Below are positions 11,095 to 23,700 of a DNA stretch of 64,000 nucleotides, one piece after another. How positions within the stretch are numbered: position 1 is the stretch's first letter; each line of letters opens with the position of its first letter. Source of the DNA: JBPESP01 sp051710585 (GTDB taxonomy: Bacteria > Pseudomonadota > Gammaproteobacteria > Enterobacterales > Enterobacteriaceae); contig JBPESP010000003.1 of the NCBI GenBank assembly GCA_051710585.1, positions 263,838 through 327,837 of the forward strand. The letters run 5' to 3'. The translations under genes were made by a program, and so were the position numbers. The notes beneath the pieces were generated by a model. The model was not told where the DNA came from. It was given only the letters and a program-made list of their open reading frames with translations, and did no database searches.

Positions 11095-13780
11095 ATACGT
11101 TATCTACTATTTTAAAAGTTAGATCAACAGGCTATTAAAGTTATCTTTAAGTCCTGATAACAAAATGCTCTATTCTTCTTATAATTAAGAAGAAGGGTTT
11201 TAATATCTCTAAATCTTTTTATTCAGTGATTTATAAAGTATACTCAAAGTATATTCTAAAGAATTATTCATTATAATTTCCTCGTTAATAAACTAAATTC
11301 ATATAGTTAAAATTAATTCTTTGAATAATTCTGAATTAAATATAAGGTTAAATCTAACTAGTGCATTCCTTTTATGTAATTCTACATTATACTAATATAT
11401 ACCTTTATACTTAAAGTGAAATAATTGATAATTTTAAGCAAGATAAATTTGATTCAGTTGTAGCAACTCTAGCAGTTCTATTTCCTATAAATTATTTAAA
11501 GAATTCGATAGAATTTTTATTCTAGATTTACTTCAAAAGAAAATTACTTGTTTCTTTTTTTTCTATTTCCTTTCTTTAAATATTATTTTTATATTAATAA
11601 AATATATCTCTCTTATATAAGAGGCGATCATAAAAATAATTATTTACTTTTTTTATCTTAAGTTTGAAATTTTATTGCTACATGATGAGCCTCATAATTA
11701 ACTTTTAAAGCTAATCGAGTGGTAGAAGAAGTTAGATAAATCGTTGTGAGCGACATTGATATTGATAGCGTTGTCCCTTTTAAAAAAAATAAAATCACTA
11801 TGCAAGATCTCTCCCGCGGCTCTGGACTAACATCTAGCACATTAAAAACACTCTGTATCGTCCCTATCCTAAAAGCACACGCATTATCGCCAATTTACTC
11901 AATGTGTATATAGCAGCATTTGGCTGAATAGTTATATGAGTAAAGTACTTTAATTATATTTCTTAGAAGGAGTGAGTGTTATTTTACTCGGATTAGATCA
12001 GATATAACACCCTGCAAGTATTTAGCTACTCATTGGATCAGCGGATTGCAAATTCGCCTGATTAAGTCCGTAAGCGCTAAACACCAAATAAAGGTTTCAA
12101 ATAACCACATTGATTTTTTTTATATAGCAATCATACGAAGTAGTCAAACAACAGAACTATATAACTTTTGATAGCACAAGCCCCAGGCTCACCAGAGCCG
12201 TCTAATAAAACAGTCAAAACGCAAAAAAAAACACCACTCCCATTAAGTTAAGCAATGAGCAGGCGATGAAGATCGGTATGCCGCGGGCCAATGTTCCGCT
12301 ACACTCTAGCGTAAGCTCTCAAGCTACAGAGCCTTAATGATCAGCAGAAGTAGATTAGCGATGCACATTATGATACTGATACAAGAATTAATCTGGTTAC
12401 AAATAGGCCGAAATGACCCACATTACGACACTACTGACCTCTTTAATACAGTAAAAGAGTTAAGGTCTACTGCATTATTCAAAATACCCTGCAGTAGAGT
12501 ATCACACGGCTAAAATCCACTCTAGCAGAAGATTAGCAAAAAACATAAGGATATAGATGAGTTTCTATATCAGCGCTAAGCAGCCCAATGAACGGCTTGG
12601 TGATACCGCCTTTTGAGAAGCTGAAACAGAAGCGTTCTAAACATATGGCATAATTATATGCTACGCTCTATATACCCAACTTTGTTATCTTTCAGTTTAA
12701 AATCTTACGTATACTTTAAATGCACTAGTATGATACATATCATGAATAGCTACCTAGTAGCCCCACCAATCTATGATAAGATCCATCGCACGATCAAGTA
12801 GGTTGTGTCCAACTAAAGGGTCGAAAGGCAAAATCACTAGTTTGCTGTTTATAGCACATATCATGTGCATCAGCAATGGAATTAAGCGTAGATGCCAGCA
12901 AATAACTGCTGGGATAGCACAGCAGATAGCAAGCCCATCAAAATGGAAGTGGCATATTTGATATACGGGAATAGCCCTTTACCCCAGAGAAATTTTAGTG
13001 GTTGGCTAGAAACCCGCCTATCTAGCGGGGTTGGAGTCTATCCTTAACATAAAAGCCATCACGGTAGCAGATACATGGCATTATATCATCCAGCACCACA
13101 GAAAGTTATTGTTTGCCTACTCCGATAATAGCGACAGCTAGATCAAAAAAGATCATAGATGTAGATATTACTAATTTTTATTCCGGCTGGAGATTAAACA
13201 TATTATCAATATACCCATAATCTACAAGCGCAGGACATGCTTTCTCTACTACGGAAGTAAACTACTAAATTCATTGAATGCACTACGTCATAAGAAGGAG
13301 TTTAGCCCTATCATATAGAACTCTGGCGAAATTACCCAGCTGGTAGCAGCTGATAGATAGTATCAAGGAGGATGACGCAAAGCGCTATAACTAAACCACA
13401 AGCAGCACGCTCTCTGGCAAAGATCAATATTTGATGACGCCGCCTACCTATCGTAAAAGGCCCTGTTAGCTGAGAAATGGGTAATATTGAATACCTAATA
13501 CCGGGTGATTACGTAAGATATTTATACCATGAAGAGAAACATGTTGCTTAGCGTCAACGAGTTAAGCTGCTTTAAAACTAGTATTCTCTAAGCTGATTAA
13601 GGTAATCCATTAGAGATGGATGACGATTATCTTTGCACTGCATTTTAGATACTAATATGGCCTTGCAAGGCTGATCTCCAGATAGGAAGACCCTGTAAGC
13701 CATCGCTAAGCGTCACATTGCGCTAGCCAAAAATGATGATCAGTAATTGATACATTCAAGGAATTTAGTAATTAACTAAA
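11095..13780 (+). mobile_element. Mu-like transposable prophage left end: ner plus transposase remnant (copy 1)
   Basis: An AT-rich leader (11095-11640) is followed by a Ner/Nlp-type regulator remnant (11790-11935: SRGSGLTSSTLK, then NTLYRPYPKSTRIIANLLN in the next frame, the helix-turn-helix pattern of Mu Ner). A decayed transposase-sized region runs from about 11960 to 13780. Copies 2 and 3 share scattered blocks with it, among them a coiled segment near 12250-12380, a FEKLKQKR block near 12615, and a part near 13510-13560 that aligns with copy 2 at 44125-44200. No frame is intact. The MuA assignment rests on the Ner-transposase order and on GLPGLPG in copy 2. The leader aligns without gaps to copy 2 for at least 60 bases. 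Confidence 0.6.
11173..11194. repeat. Stem-loop in Mu-like leader, copy 1
   Basis: Perfect 9-bp arms TTCTTCTTA and TAAGAAGAA around TAAT. The homologous 22 bases in copy 2 (42124-42145) also form a perfect 9-bp stem, with six arm pairs changed on both sides. Confidence 0.85.
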
Positions 13781-13799
13781 GCTACCTAACCGTGTTATA

Positions 13800-14570
13800 G
13801 TTTTTACAAAACATATTTTTAATTATTTCGATAGTAACCCACCAGTATACTCATACAGCCTGAGTATACTGTAATATCCAATCATGCAATCTATAATTTT
13901 ATAAAATGCTAGGTTGAAGCTTATGTCGCTTATAGCGGTGTCTACTCAGTTTTAGAATTTCTTAAGAAATATTCTCTATCAGAGAGATCAAAAAAAAGTC
14001 ACTACACCAACTCATATCTTATTTAATCTAAAGTGCCACAGAAACTATCGTAACTGCCTATTCGTAATAGTGTGATATCTTGATTATTATGAAACATCGC
14101 ACTAACTTACTAACTGTTTGAATGCGCGTTTCCTATGCTATTTCCAGTGCTTTAATGCTCAGTCTACTGTTTAGTAAAAACCACATAATTTAGCCTACTG
14201 CTGTTCCTCGTGAACAGATCAAGCCAACCGTAAGATGTGTAGCTAGAGTGTAATTATTCCCTGAGTTTTCCAATTAACAAGAATTATTCAGAGAAACTGA
14301 TATTAAAAGCATTGTATTATTTCAATATTTTATTTTAATGTGTTATCTCTTCTTTACGAGATCACGTATTTCTATTTTTCAGATTATAGGAAGGGCTTTT
14401 AGCATTCTTCTCTAATCGTTCATCGTATAGTTTTTTACCTATTTTATCCTAAAAAGTAGATATCCATAGCTTTACTGTTTGCGAGATAATATATTTTTAT
14501 CGACAACCAGTCAAATGGATTCGCATTTAAAGTTAGGACTAAAATCTCTTCCTTTATTAATCCAGCAATC
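13800..14570 (-). mobile_element. IS3-family insertion sequence remnant (copy A)
   Basis: On the minus strand the OrfA end comes first (14250-14560; it aligns base by base with copy B at 29700-30010). Fragments of the OrfB integrase domain follow: SYTSYGWLDLFTRN near 14220, MFHNNQDI near 14090 (family MFHSDQGS), IRYELV near 14020 and SILRLYEYTGG near 13850 (family SALRPHEYNGG). The 5' half of OrfB is missing, so there is an internal deletion, and stops are frequent. A perfect inverted repeat at 13843-13871 lies within the last motif. Confidence 0.8.
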
Positions 14571-16535
14571 TTATTTTGAAGTAAATATATCAACTGCTAT
14601 TTTGGTGGCTAAATTCAGTGTATCACTACTTTCATTTACTGGAAAACATAAGAATGTGGCATGAAATTAGCTGATAACTCTACCTAAAAGGACTAAAGTC
14701 CACATTATAACAGATAATTAGGATTATATTTAACATCAACAGAGCAAACGCCATATTGATATTAAACGTAGCTACTTCACGCTGAATATTTGCTAATTGA
14801 TCCGCTCACACCGGCAAATTAAACATAAGCAGTGGGGTATTACATCAGCCTACTTGATATTAGGTAACGCCTAAAAGTACCATCTTTTTTTAAGAATAAT
14901 GCTAGACTCGCCCGTCATAAGTGTTCTACACGGCAAAAACATTAAATCCCTAAAAAAGCACTTCCGCCCATAAAATAGTTCACATAATATTAAATTTACA
15001 CTTAAGTTTATAACTTTATTTCTGTATAGTCATAGTAAGATACTATAACGACTATTTTTTTAAAAATATATATCATGGTGCAAATTACCACGGAAGCCGC
15101 AATTCATCCCTACCTGCTATTAGCAGGTAGCACACCTAAAGAAGTGATACTTCTAAAAGAGTACAAAATATAGTAAGTACTATAACGTGCTAAAGACTAT
15201 TGGTAAAGTAAAGCTAACCCCGTGCTATGAAAAAGCTCTGGATAGAGCTCTCCAGGCCTAAAAGATAATGAGTAAAGAGTTATTGGCTGTAAGTGATCGG
15301 TAAAGCTCTATCGAAGGTAAAAAGAAGCGATGCCACACGGCGCCATTTTGATGGCCGTGATATGTGATGTATCTTACTTGTCTAACTTGGTTAAGCAAAT
15401 ATAAAATTTATTCTAAATACTGTTACGATGCTAATATCGACACATGTAAAAATACACAGCTTACTCACTTAGCTAGGAGTAAAGTAGCACTTACAGGGTA
15501 AATAAACCACCAGAGTGGAGCATTAAAATAATGACTGATAGTTTAAGCATTAAAAGACGAATTCCAATACCTACAATTACTGCTGCAGATAATCTAATAC
15601 AGAACATTTGTTAGTAGGCTTCATAGGCTAAGTTTTTTTAAAGAGTTATACATTTAGCCTGTCTTCATAGAAGATAGTAAAAAAAATCATAAAGTTGTTT
15701 GGCTTCCGGTATCCGCTGCTGGTAGATCAACCACTACTCAAGAGGTAGTGCGCCGTACTCGATCATCAGCGCCTAAATAACCTGAGCTGTTCAGGTACAC
15801 CTATCTGCTTTGCTAGTCCATGACTTCACTATTCGCAATGACGAAAATGTATAAATGTTGGCAAATCGCCACACAACCGGTCAATCGATACGATACATTC
15901 AATCCGATAGGCCTTTTAGTACAATTAGATAGCTAGATTTCACTGGCGCCTTGCTGCTCCGTCGCATCAGTAATTTTAGGCTGTGCAGTGAGTAAATTCC
16001 AAGTCAAGGTTTGCCTTGACTTGGAACGAACAGATAGGCGAGCAGTTATACTGCACGTATCTATGAAGTCTGTGTTCATAAAGATATAGAGGCCATCTGG
16101 CGCTTCAAGCGCCAAAAGAAATATCCCTAATCTAACATATACTCCAAATATCTACAGGCGTAAAAGATAAAAAACATCATATTGAAAGTATCAGAAATAG
16201 TTTAACTTCTGTCGGACAGATAGTAGCTAGCGGCTGCTAACAAAAATTGTTTAAATACCTGCCGCAGACCATCAGTTAATCAGAGTTAACGATTACTGTT
16301 GCAGATACCACCCGAAAATAATATTACTACTCATTGTAAGCAGAGTGCTATAAGCTATAACTAGACGCGCTACAGCTGAATTATGTGCCATTGCGGCGTA
16401 AATTTAAACGACTATCTTATGTGCCATCACCGGAAGCGCGTCGCAATGGCACCCCCTACTGTCACATTCCTGCTAAATAAACTCTGCTTTAAGGCTATGA
16501 TCCGGATCATAAGCCTAACAACACAATAAAGGGAT
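14571..16535. other. Decayed region without a recognisable gene
   Basis: Stops in all frames; I could not assign any product. Perfect inverted repeats are at 15110-15130 (10-bp arms, 1-nt centre) and 15997-16026 (13-bp arms, 4-nt centre), and a smaller one at about 16098-16114. Confidence 0.5.
15997..16026. repeat. Perfect inverted repeat, 13-bp arms
   Basis: Arms TTCCAAGTCAAGG (15997-16009) and CCTTGACTTGGAA (16014-16026) around TTTG. No T-run follows on either strand. Confidence 0.85.
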
Positions 16536-16539
16536 GGGC

Positions 16540-17530
16540 TTTTAGTAAACACTCAATACTACGCAGGGGTCTAAGTTCATCTACACATACTAACGATAGC
16601 GTTTTACCAGTAGTGGCTGCATAGTCGGCACGGCCAATGCGATGCACATAATATTCCGAAACTTACGACAGTTCATAGTTCACACTACATACGGTAGCAA
16701 GTCGATATCCAGACTACGGGCAGCGATATCGATAACCACCAGTAAACGGCAGTAAATGCTACCTCTTGAAATCTGATAGCGCCCGCTCCTCCAGGTAAGA
16801 GCGCCTTGGCTTTATTACCATGATTACGGCGTGTGGCGGTAATGCCATCTTTACTTAGCTGCTTCAGCAGAGATGGTTAGCGCTATGTTTGGTACGAGTA
16901 AATACTTGTACCTACTGCTAGTTGTTACGACCAATCACATCAGAAAGCAACTCGTGCTTACGCTTCTTATCGAAGCATATAGAAAAAACTGGAACTGGGT
17001 TATTGCTTAGAAGCACTACTCTACCTCACAATTCCCACCGCCGCCGTACTCTAACGTTTTTTTCAGTAACAATTTCATCACTCGGCAGATATCGTGAATA
17101 AAACCCATATCCAGCATATGCTCAGCTTCATCATCTTCACCTGCTACAGATTAACCGCACGCTACCTCGCCAAATCTAGCAAATGGTCGGGGTTACTACT
17201 AGAATCTTAAGTCTGGTATGCGGTTTCATCATGTACAGATTGATACTGACGCCCCAAAAAAAGACCAGATTCAGTAATATTTTTATTAATCTATATCGCT
17301 AGTTCAAAGGTTAGCGTCAATATAAGCACCAAACGAACTGAGATTTTTTTACTGACCATTGCATTGCCTAGCGCTAATCAAGCAATTACAGAGCGAGAAG
17401 AGTAAAAGCGACGGTTTTCCAGTGTCAGTCTAGTCACTGGCTATATTATCTCGGCCTTCTTAGAATATAAAGATGGCTTGCTGCTGAATCGACGTAAGGT
17501 TAAGATGACCCTTTACGCTAAAATGCGCAA
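16540..17530 (-). pseudogene. rhlE: DEAD-box RNA helicase RhlE, pseudogene
   Basis: Reading the minus strand, pieces align in order with RhlE: LILTLTFELA near 17320 (motif Ia, family LILTPTREL), LLDLAR near 17165 (GRLLDL), a LDMGFIHDI-like stretch near 17100, DKKRKHELLSDVIGR near 16960, QVQVFTRTKHSANHL near 16900 (motif IV), VVIDIAARSLDID near 16730 (motif V, family VATDIAARGLDIE) and YYVHRIGRA near 16630 (motif VI). Stops and shifts interrupt every segment. RhlE normally remodels RNA during ribosome assembly and decay. Confidence 0.9.
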
Positions 17531-17639
17531 AATTATGGCACTTAAACTAAGCAAATAAAATGATATAAACTGAAAAACTCCAATTATAATGAACGGATAA
17601 AATATCAATGACGGAATCATAGCAAAATGTCCAGCTATT

Positions 17640-18410
17640 GGGCACTGTTATCCACTAAATAACTATAATTCTTCCAACCCCCTACCGAAGCAAGCGCGGT
17701 AGACAGTGTCAGCACCCTCAAGCGCTGAAATTTATTTAGAAAAAAGCTTTGCTATACTCATCTTGCAGCAGATATGCAAAAAATATCCGCCTTCTAATTC
17801 CTCTTGCTCCACAATATTAGCCCCTGATCCATAAAGATCGTATAGTCAGCGATAACTATACTATATCACTCCTCCGCTAACACGCGGAGGTTCTGAGTAC
17901 CCCACTTACGCCACCAGTTCAGTATTTAAATTTAAATGTGAACGGCAGTTCATCGCATGAATGACTACTGGATATTTACTTTTAAAAAGTATTCTCTTTG
18001 CAGAGAAGTATCGAGCTTTCCCAGCAGTTTCCATTTGCCACCATTTCCTCGTCGTGTAGTTCCTCCTTCTTCGCCACTAGAGTCCCCCTTCGATGATTTT
18101 GTCAAGCATAAAGTATCGGGAAAAAGATTATAATTCTGAAACAAGAACCCGATCTGGAGCTAACAAAGGTGACAAATTTTAGATTTTTAACTGCTAAAAA
18201 GGAAATGCCTAGCATCGGTACTAATATTCCCAACCTCTGAATACTGCTATTAACCAGCATCTCCGGCAAGTTAATACTGCGTAAAAAATTTATTTTGGCA
18301 GATTCTCTCGGGGCAATTATCGTCCTTTCAAGACAACCTGTTCAAGACAAGTTAATTAGCGCAATTTCATTCAGCTCTCTTCAATTAGACTGCCCATAAT
18401 ACATAATAAC
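17640..18410 (-). pseudogene. Polar amino-acid ABC transporter ATPase (GlnQ/ArtP/TcyN type), pseudogene
   Basis: Minus-strand pieces follow the family order: a degenerate Walker A region ending FLRSINLPE near 18260 (family GPSGSGKTTFLRSINLLE), the Q-loop FQNYNLFP near 18140, LRVLAEE near 17880 and IFMDQGLI near 17845 (family VIFMDQGRIVEQG), then KAFLSKFQRL near 17740 close to the C-terminus. The signature LSGGQQ and the Walker B box are not readable. It lies between rhlE and ybhL; in enterics glnQ maps not far from rhlE, but the exact paralogue cannot be fixed. Confidence 0.75.
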
Positions 18411-18819
18411 TGAAGAATACCCGGTTTATAGGGTTATATACACGCAGTATAAGGATACTAACTGTTTACTTTGCTCTTCTAAACATTTTAAGAGGGGCTG
18501 CCTGCTTATCTGAATGAAACGAAGCACCAATACTGATACCCCCCCTATTTTCAGTAGCATCAAACCAAAGCCTGAAAGACTGGTTTGTCGTATATTTCAC
18601 CGCTGCGCCTGGTTGCTAAATATCACCTTAAGATTGATAGCCCATATCTTCCAGAGCGTAAACGATGTATCCAACGAGCTTAGGACATTACATCCCCCAC
18701 CGGGATAAGGGATAACATAAAGCCAAAAGCCTTTATGACTACCAGATGCGGAATAGCATTAGCTAACCTTTTTGGGTTAAGATCGCTCAACTCACTCCTG
18801 GTTACTCCTGGGCTCAGGC
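18411..18819. other. Short decayed gap
   Basis: Nothing recognisable. The 64-codon open stretch at 18514-18708 has no family resemblance that I can see and no clear ribosome site. Confidence 0.5.
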
Positions 18820-19530
18820 TTAACGTCGATTAGCAAAAATACGTAGCAAGATCAAGAATAAATTAATAAAGTCTAAATACAAACTCAACGCACCAACAAT
18901 GGAGTATTTACGAAACTCATCTTCGTTGTTCAATGACAGCTGAGCACCCATTTCTCTTAATTTCTGAACATCATAAGCAGTAAGTCCAACGAAAACCACT
19001 ACGCCGATATAAGTCACCGCCCACATTAGCGCGGTACTTTTCAGGAATGTATTCACCAACGATGCCAGCACAATACCAATAAGCCCCATAAATAGCAGGT
19101 TACCGAAACTGCTCAAATCGCGTTTGCTGCTATAACCATACAGCGTCATAGCAGCAAACATACCGGCGGTTACAACAAAGGTACTGGCAATGGAGGAAGT
19201 AGTATAGATGATGAAAATACTTGCAAGCGTTAGCCCGGTTAACGCCGAATAAAGCATGAAAAGCGACGTTGCCACTGCACCGCTAAGGCGGGTTACCATA
19301 CTCGAAATAATAAATACTAGCGCCAATTGGGCGATAATCAAACAAAAAAAAGTTAATTGATTTGAGAAAATAAATTGCAGTAGCGTCGGCGTACGTTCGG
19401 CGTACCAGGCCACGAAGGCGGTTAACAGCAATCCGCAGGTCATCCAACCGTAGACATGCGCCATAAACGGCTGCGCCGAGCTATTAGCGCGTTCTATAAT
19501 AGAACTCTGGGGGCGGGAAAAGCGATCCAT
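18820..19530 (-). CDS. ybhL: Bax-inhibitor-1 family membrane protein YbhL
   Basis: 236 residues from the ATG at 19528-19530, close to the 234 of E. coli YbhL. The start follows AAGGTGA six bases upstream; a TTG five codons earlier is in frame but lacks a ribosome site. Seven hydrophobic segments are visible. Family motifs include YGWMTCGLLLTAFVAWYA, MLYSALTGLTLASIFIIY, SASTFVVTAGMF-like SIASTFVVTAGMFAAM, AVTYIGVVVFVGLTAYD and SLYLDFINLFLILLRIF. Members are proposed ion or calcium leak channels of the inner membrane; the function in bacteria is poorly defined. It stands alone, with dead genes on both sides. Confidence 0.95.
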   Translation of the reverse strand: MDRFSRPQSSIIERANSSAQPFMAHVYGWMTCGLLLTAFVAWYAERTPTLLQFIFSNQLTFFCLIIAQLALVFIISSMVTRLSGAVATSLFMLYSALTGLTLASIFIIYTTSSIASTFVVTAGMFAAMTLYGYSSKRDLSSFGNLLFMGLIGIVLASLVNTFLKSTALMWAVTYIGVVVFVGLTAYDVQKLREMGAQLSLNNEDEFRKYSIVGALSLYLDFINLFLILLRIFANRR

Positions 19531-22500
19531 GATTATCACCTTCAAGTTAGTAAAATAACATAAGCCGCACGCGGAAAAAAAATCTCAGGCTACGCACACG
19601 ACCTCACCTTGGTTAAGTATATCATAAAATTGCGCGCAATGTAGAGATACCCTTAAATTATAGCACGATAAGCCAATGCTGCCCTTCGTGCCTAACGGCA
19701 CGATTTCAGAAAGCGATTTTCATTTATATATATTGCACCTGAAATTATGAAAAAAACCTGGCAATAGCTTATATGTTATTGTGACAACAGGCTATGTATT
19801 AATTTACCCGGCGTCGTCTATCTCACTGATTCCACTAATTAGAAGACCTTATCTTACCTTCAGTATACTAACTCCAGGTTTTCAGCCTGTGGATGAAATA
19901 GGGTAAATACCATTTTTATCTGTATTTTCTACCTAACTGGCAGGAATCAAGCATTGGTGTGTGTAGTGGCATTAATACCACTGTGTTCCACAGCTGCTTT
20001 TGGGTGATTTTTTTTTGTCACTGTCCTCAGGCAGCTCGCTATCCTGCCAAAAGAATACCACTTGTATACACCCCAGTAGTTTAAGAGGATGGAAGAGCTT
20101 TGAAATATAGTTATTGACGCCAACTCTAAGACTAACGATATACGGTCCACTTTTTTCTCCTCTTGCCAGTATAAACTACGATGATCTGCATCGAGTTGCC
20201 TTGGCTGTGCATCACCAGTGATAATAAAAAATAGAAAGCTACCTCTTTGCTGACAGAATCATGATGAAAGGATTCACGCCTTAGCAAAAGATTTATCTAT
20301 TCAGCGTTAGCAGCGATACGTACCTGAACACTTAAGGAGCGCCTATAGGCGTATACTATCATTCAGAATCAGGTTTATAATTCTTTTAAATTATTTCTCT
20401 TCCAAAAAAAACAAAATGTCCGTAAAAAGATATTGTTCAAAACCTATAGATCACTGATAGTGAATTTAGGTACTTTCTAAGGGAAGTTGCTATAAAGCAT
20501 ATGAAAATGCCTCATTATTAACACATTCCGCACATAATCGCCACAACAATAAGATCTGTCATGTCGATGAATAATAATTAACACCTACGGCACTCCCCCT
20601 CCACGCGTACCGCACCCGTTAACCTTAATTAAGAAATGCCGATGATATACCAGATATAACGTCCGCCGTAGATAACTACTTCTGTATCATCATCCAGTGC
20701 CTTTTTTAATTAGGGAGCGCATCATGGGTGAATTAATGAAGATATAGTCCTTAAACAATGGGAGAGTTCTGAAATAAATCAATGAACAGGACAAGCTTAC
20801 AAAAAACACTTGCGTCAGGTATTCAGGTAACGTTATAAGAGATAAGAGCCCGAGCTGAAAGATCTCTAGACTCAATTATAACGAATCACTACCCTAAGTC
20901 CCCTCCATATCAGGCGGATGGTTATATTACGTGAACGCAACGAGAGATATTCCCACTAAACGCCGGCCGCACATTAACAAGCCACGGCAGGTAAGCTACT
21001 ATGAAAAGATAATGCCAATTATTTGCAAATACGTTTCGAATAGATGAAGTAGATGACGCAATTTTGCGTCTGAAATATAACCTGGAGCTAGTTCTAATCA
21101 GCAATAGGACTGCGGTATGGAAAATTGAATGATTTTATGCTAGAGTTCAAAAGTATCATACAAAGGTAAAAAGGTAGTAGAAAATCATTATTAGCAAGTA
21201 AGTCAGTCGGTGTGATTCCGCCTCAGGGGTAATAGCGTTGTGATTTCCCAATTTACACTTCTCGATGCGTGGGAATATTTTCATCGTCTGCAGATTACAG
21301 GATACGCTAGTTGCACTGATTAAAATTAGCTGAAATTCATTAGTGTAATCAATATTAGCACGATATTAGTCAAAGCATACCGATAAAAACTAGGCACGGT
21401 AGTCAAAGGACTACATCAACGCTGTTGGGATTGATCTCAACAACCGTCTTAGTGCCTCTGCTGATTCTTCGTGCAGCCGGTCTGACACACGTGATGGCAC
21501 AAAAATATCAACTAACGAAATAAGTATAGCTATTTCTACGATCGTCAATAGTTACCAAAGTCCCCGTCTTACCCTCTAATAATATATTGAACAATATAGC
21601 ATATTGAACAATACAGCGCCTTCCTACAAATTTATCACAGTGACAATCTGCTCAACGCCTCTACCATTCATCCAAAGAGTTATCCAATGGTACAACGGAT
21701 TTTACAGGCCAAGAAAATCACTCAACAATCTAATGGGCGGCCCTGAAACACTACACGAGCTAAGCCTATCTCGCAGCCGAACTTTAAAACAGCCACGTTT
21801 ACAGACAGTATTCCTGCTCATTCTCTCACAATAACAGCCATCAATCTAGCCTTACTGCAACCCTAATAATAGTGCGCTATAAGCGACGCCAGTAACGCTT
21901 GTGCTGAGCAAACAGCGTTAATACGTAGTAGGTCAACGGAAGCGGGCCTGTAGGGTAGGTGATCAGGCGTGCGTTATAGGCGAAATATATCATCACCCCA
22001 ATAGCTCGGTATGATGATATTTGATCCCTATCAATTGAGAGAAGATCACTGACTGTTAACAGTGAATGACGCCAAAGCAGCTTTACAATATCTGCCGCAA
22101 GAACGGCAGGGAATAAATAAATTATTACTCGGCCCTGCCAAAAGCCTAGTAGGCTAATGGCTACAGCTGTTTACTCCCATAGCGGAGTTGCCATACGCTG
22201 CACAAGTAGAGGGGACATTTAAAACCAGGATCTATTAATCACGTAAATTGAGATCCTGCTGCTCAACCGCTAGCTTGTAATGCCACTATTTATGATGATA
22301 AATTTAATGTTTATCCTCACCATCAATCCTTTCTGGCGTACGGGCTAGCATTTTTCGCTATTTTTTACTGCGATTTTTTTCAGCTAACATGGTGCTACAC
22401 GAGTATTCTCGCTATGTGCGTTTTGATTTAGTATCGTGTTTAAGTTTGCTTCTTTAACCAACAAACTAACGCTAAATACACACTGACGTGGGACGAAGCA

Positions 22501-22835
22501 ATTTCCTTCATCATGGAACTGTTAGTGTATCACCTGCCGCAAATCAAAAGCCTGCCTGCTGCTATAAACCTGGCAGTAATTGAAATCTTTCATATTACTA
22601 TCCGGGATAGTTATTATCTTTGCCGACATGCTATCTAATTGACACTTATATCAGCTGTACCCTGTACGTGAAGCTGATCTTTATCTTGTTGATGTCCCCT
22701 ATATTTTGATTCTAGGCGCCATTATTACTTACACAATAACTCGCGCTTGAATGCTATTGTCCTCAGCCCTATAAGGCGTCAAATATTCACACCATATCTT
22801 AGTGATAAACTTAATTTTTTTTTGCTGTCTGAGTA
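19531..22835. other. Decayed region, possible integrase fragment
   Basis: About 3.3 kb with stops in all frames. At 21604-21834 an open stretch contains QWYNGFYRPRKSLNNLMGG, faintly like the YN-RPHSALGG end of DDE transposases, but no other transposase motif adjoins it. A frame near 22030-22200 (AALQYLPQERQGINKLLLG) is open but unassigned. No RNA gene seen. Confidence 0.4.
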
Positions 22836-22839
22836 GGAA

Positions 22840-23690
22840 TTAATATACTCAACTCAAAAAAATAGCGGTGCACTAGAAGAAATTTTCTTTCTAACTTTAG
22901 ATACGAATCCGCTCAATTGGTTATCAACAAAATTACACCGCCTCGCAAACAGAAAAGCCATGGAGGCAAGCTTTATACGATAAAAAATAGATAAAATAAT
23001 TTTGTGTGATAAACGATAAAAAATACTAAAGCGTATCTAATAGCCCAAAATAAATCGAAATACATGAACTCATAAATAAGGGATAATATATTGAAATAAA
23101 AATGAAAAATAAAAAAATCTAAAACGCTTTAATATCAGACTCTCTAAATAAAGCTCGTTAATCAGGAAAATAAGAACGCAACTATCTTATGATTACACCT
23201 TACATTTTCTTAACTTAATCTGTTTGTGAGAAACCAAATAGGTTAGTCTTTTTTATTTTTTTAATAAAAGTAGACTGATCATTAAAATACTGAAAATGGC
23301 ATGAGAAACGCGTCTTAAATAACCGGTATACTATTTTACAGTATCAGAATAGCCCCATATTACAAAAAGATAATTCTGATGGTTTCTGTGGCATTATAAG
23401 ATTAAACAAGGCATAAGTTGGTGTGGTGTGACTATTAGGATAACAGTCCGATAGAGCGCTTCTTTAGAAGAAGAAAACTAAGTAAATACTAGTAAAATAG
23501 CTACATCATCAGCCTTAGCGAAATAGCCTATGAAATTAGAGACTATCTCATTGAATATTAAAACGCACTCAGGCTGTATGAATATAATGGTTATATTAAC
23601 ACTAAACATACTTATTAAGTAGCAACAACTGCCATAAAAAACTGAATTGATTATCCATAATTTCTCCTGATTCCCTTTTATAAATAATTC
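22840..23690 (+). mobile_element. IS3-family insertion sequence remnant (copy C)
   Basis: OrfA begins near 22880 (RRNF, then YESAQLVINK; family KKRHF-FKRESAQLVVDQ). The coiled end of OrfA is near 23020-23170, with a terminal SDSLN-like end. OrfB survives only as its C-terminal part from about 23330: a LLWRYQIRQ-like stretch, IERFF near 23452 (family MERFFRSLK), and ALRLYEYNGY near 23566-23595 (family ALRPHEYNGG). An internal deletion removed most of OrfB. It is in the opposite orientation to copies A and B. Confidence 0.8.
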
Positions 23691-23700
23691 TAAGCTATCC
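23648..23700. repeat. Short dispersed repeat shared with 45425-45470
   Basis: About 45 bases around CCTGATTCC-TTTTATAAATAATTCTA are nearly identical to 45425-45470 after the tRNA-Leu gene. Here they follow directly on the IS3 copy C orfB end, so they may mark the IS end or a separate element. Confidence 0.5.

Noticed and set aside
21604..21834. Possible integrase-core C-terminus (WYNGFYRPRKSLNNLMGG)
   Set aside because: The motif is short and isolated, with no DDE residues or terminal repeats; listed only as a remark.
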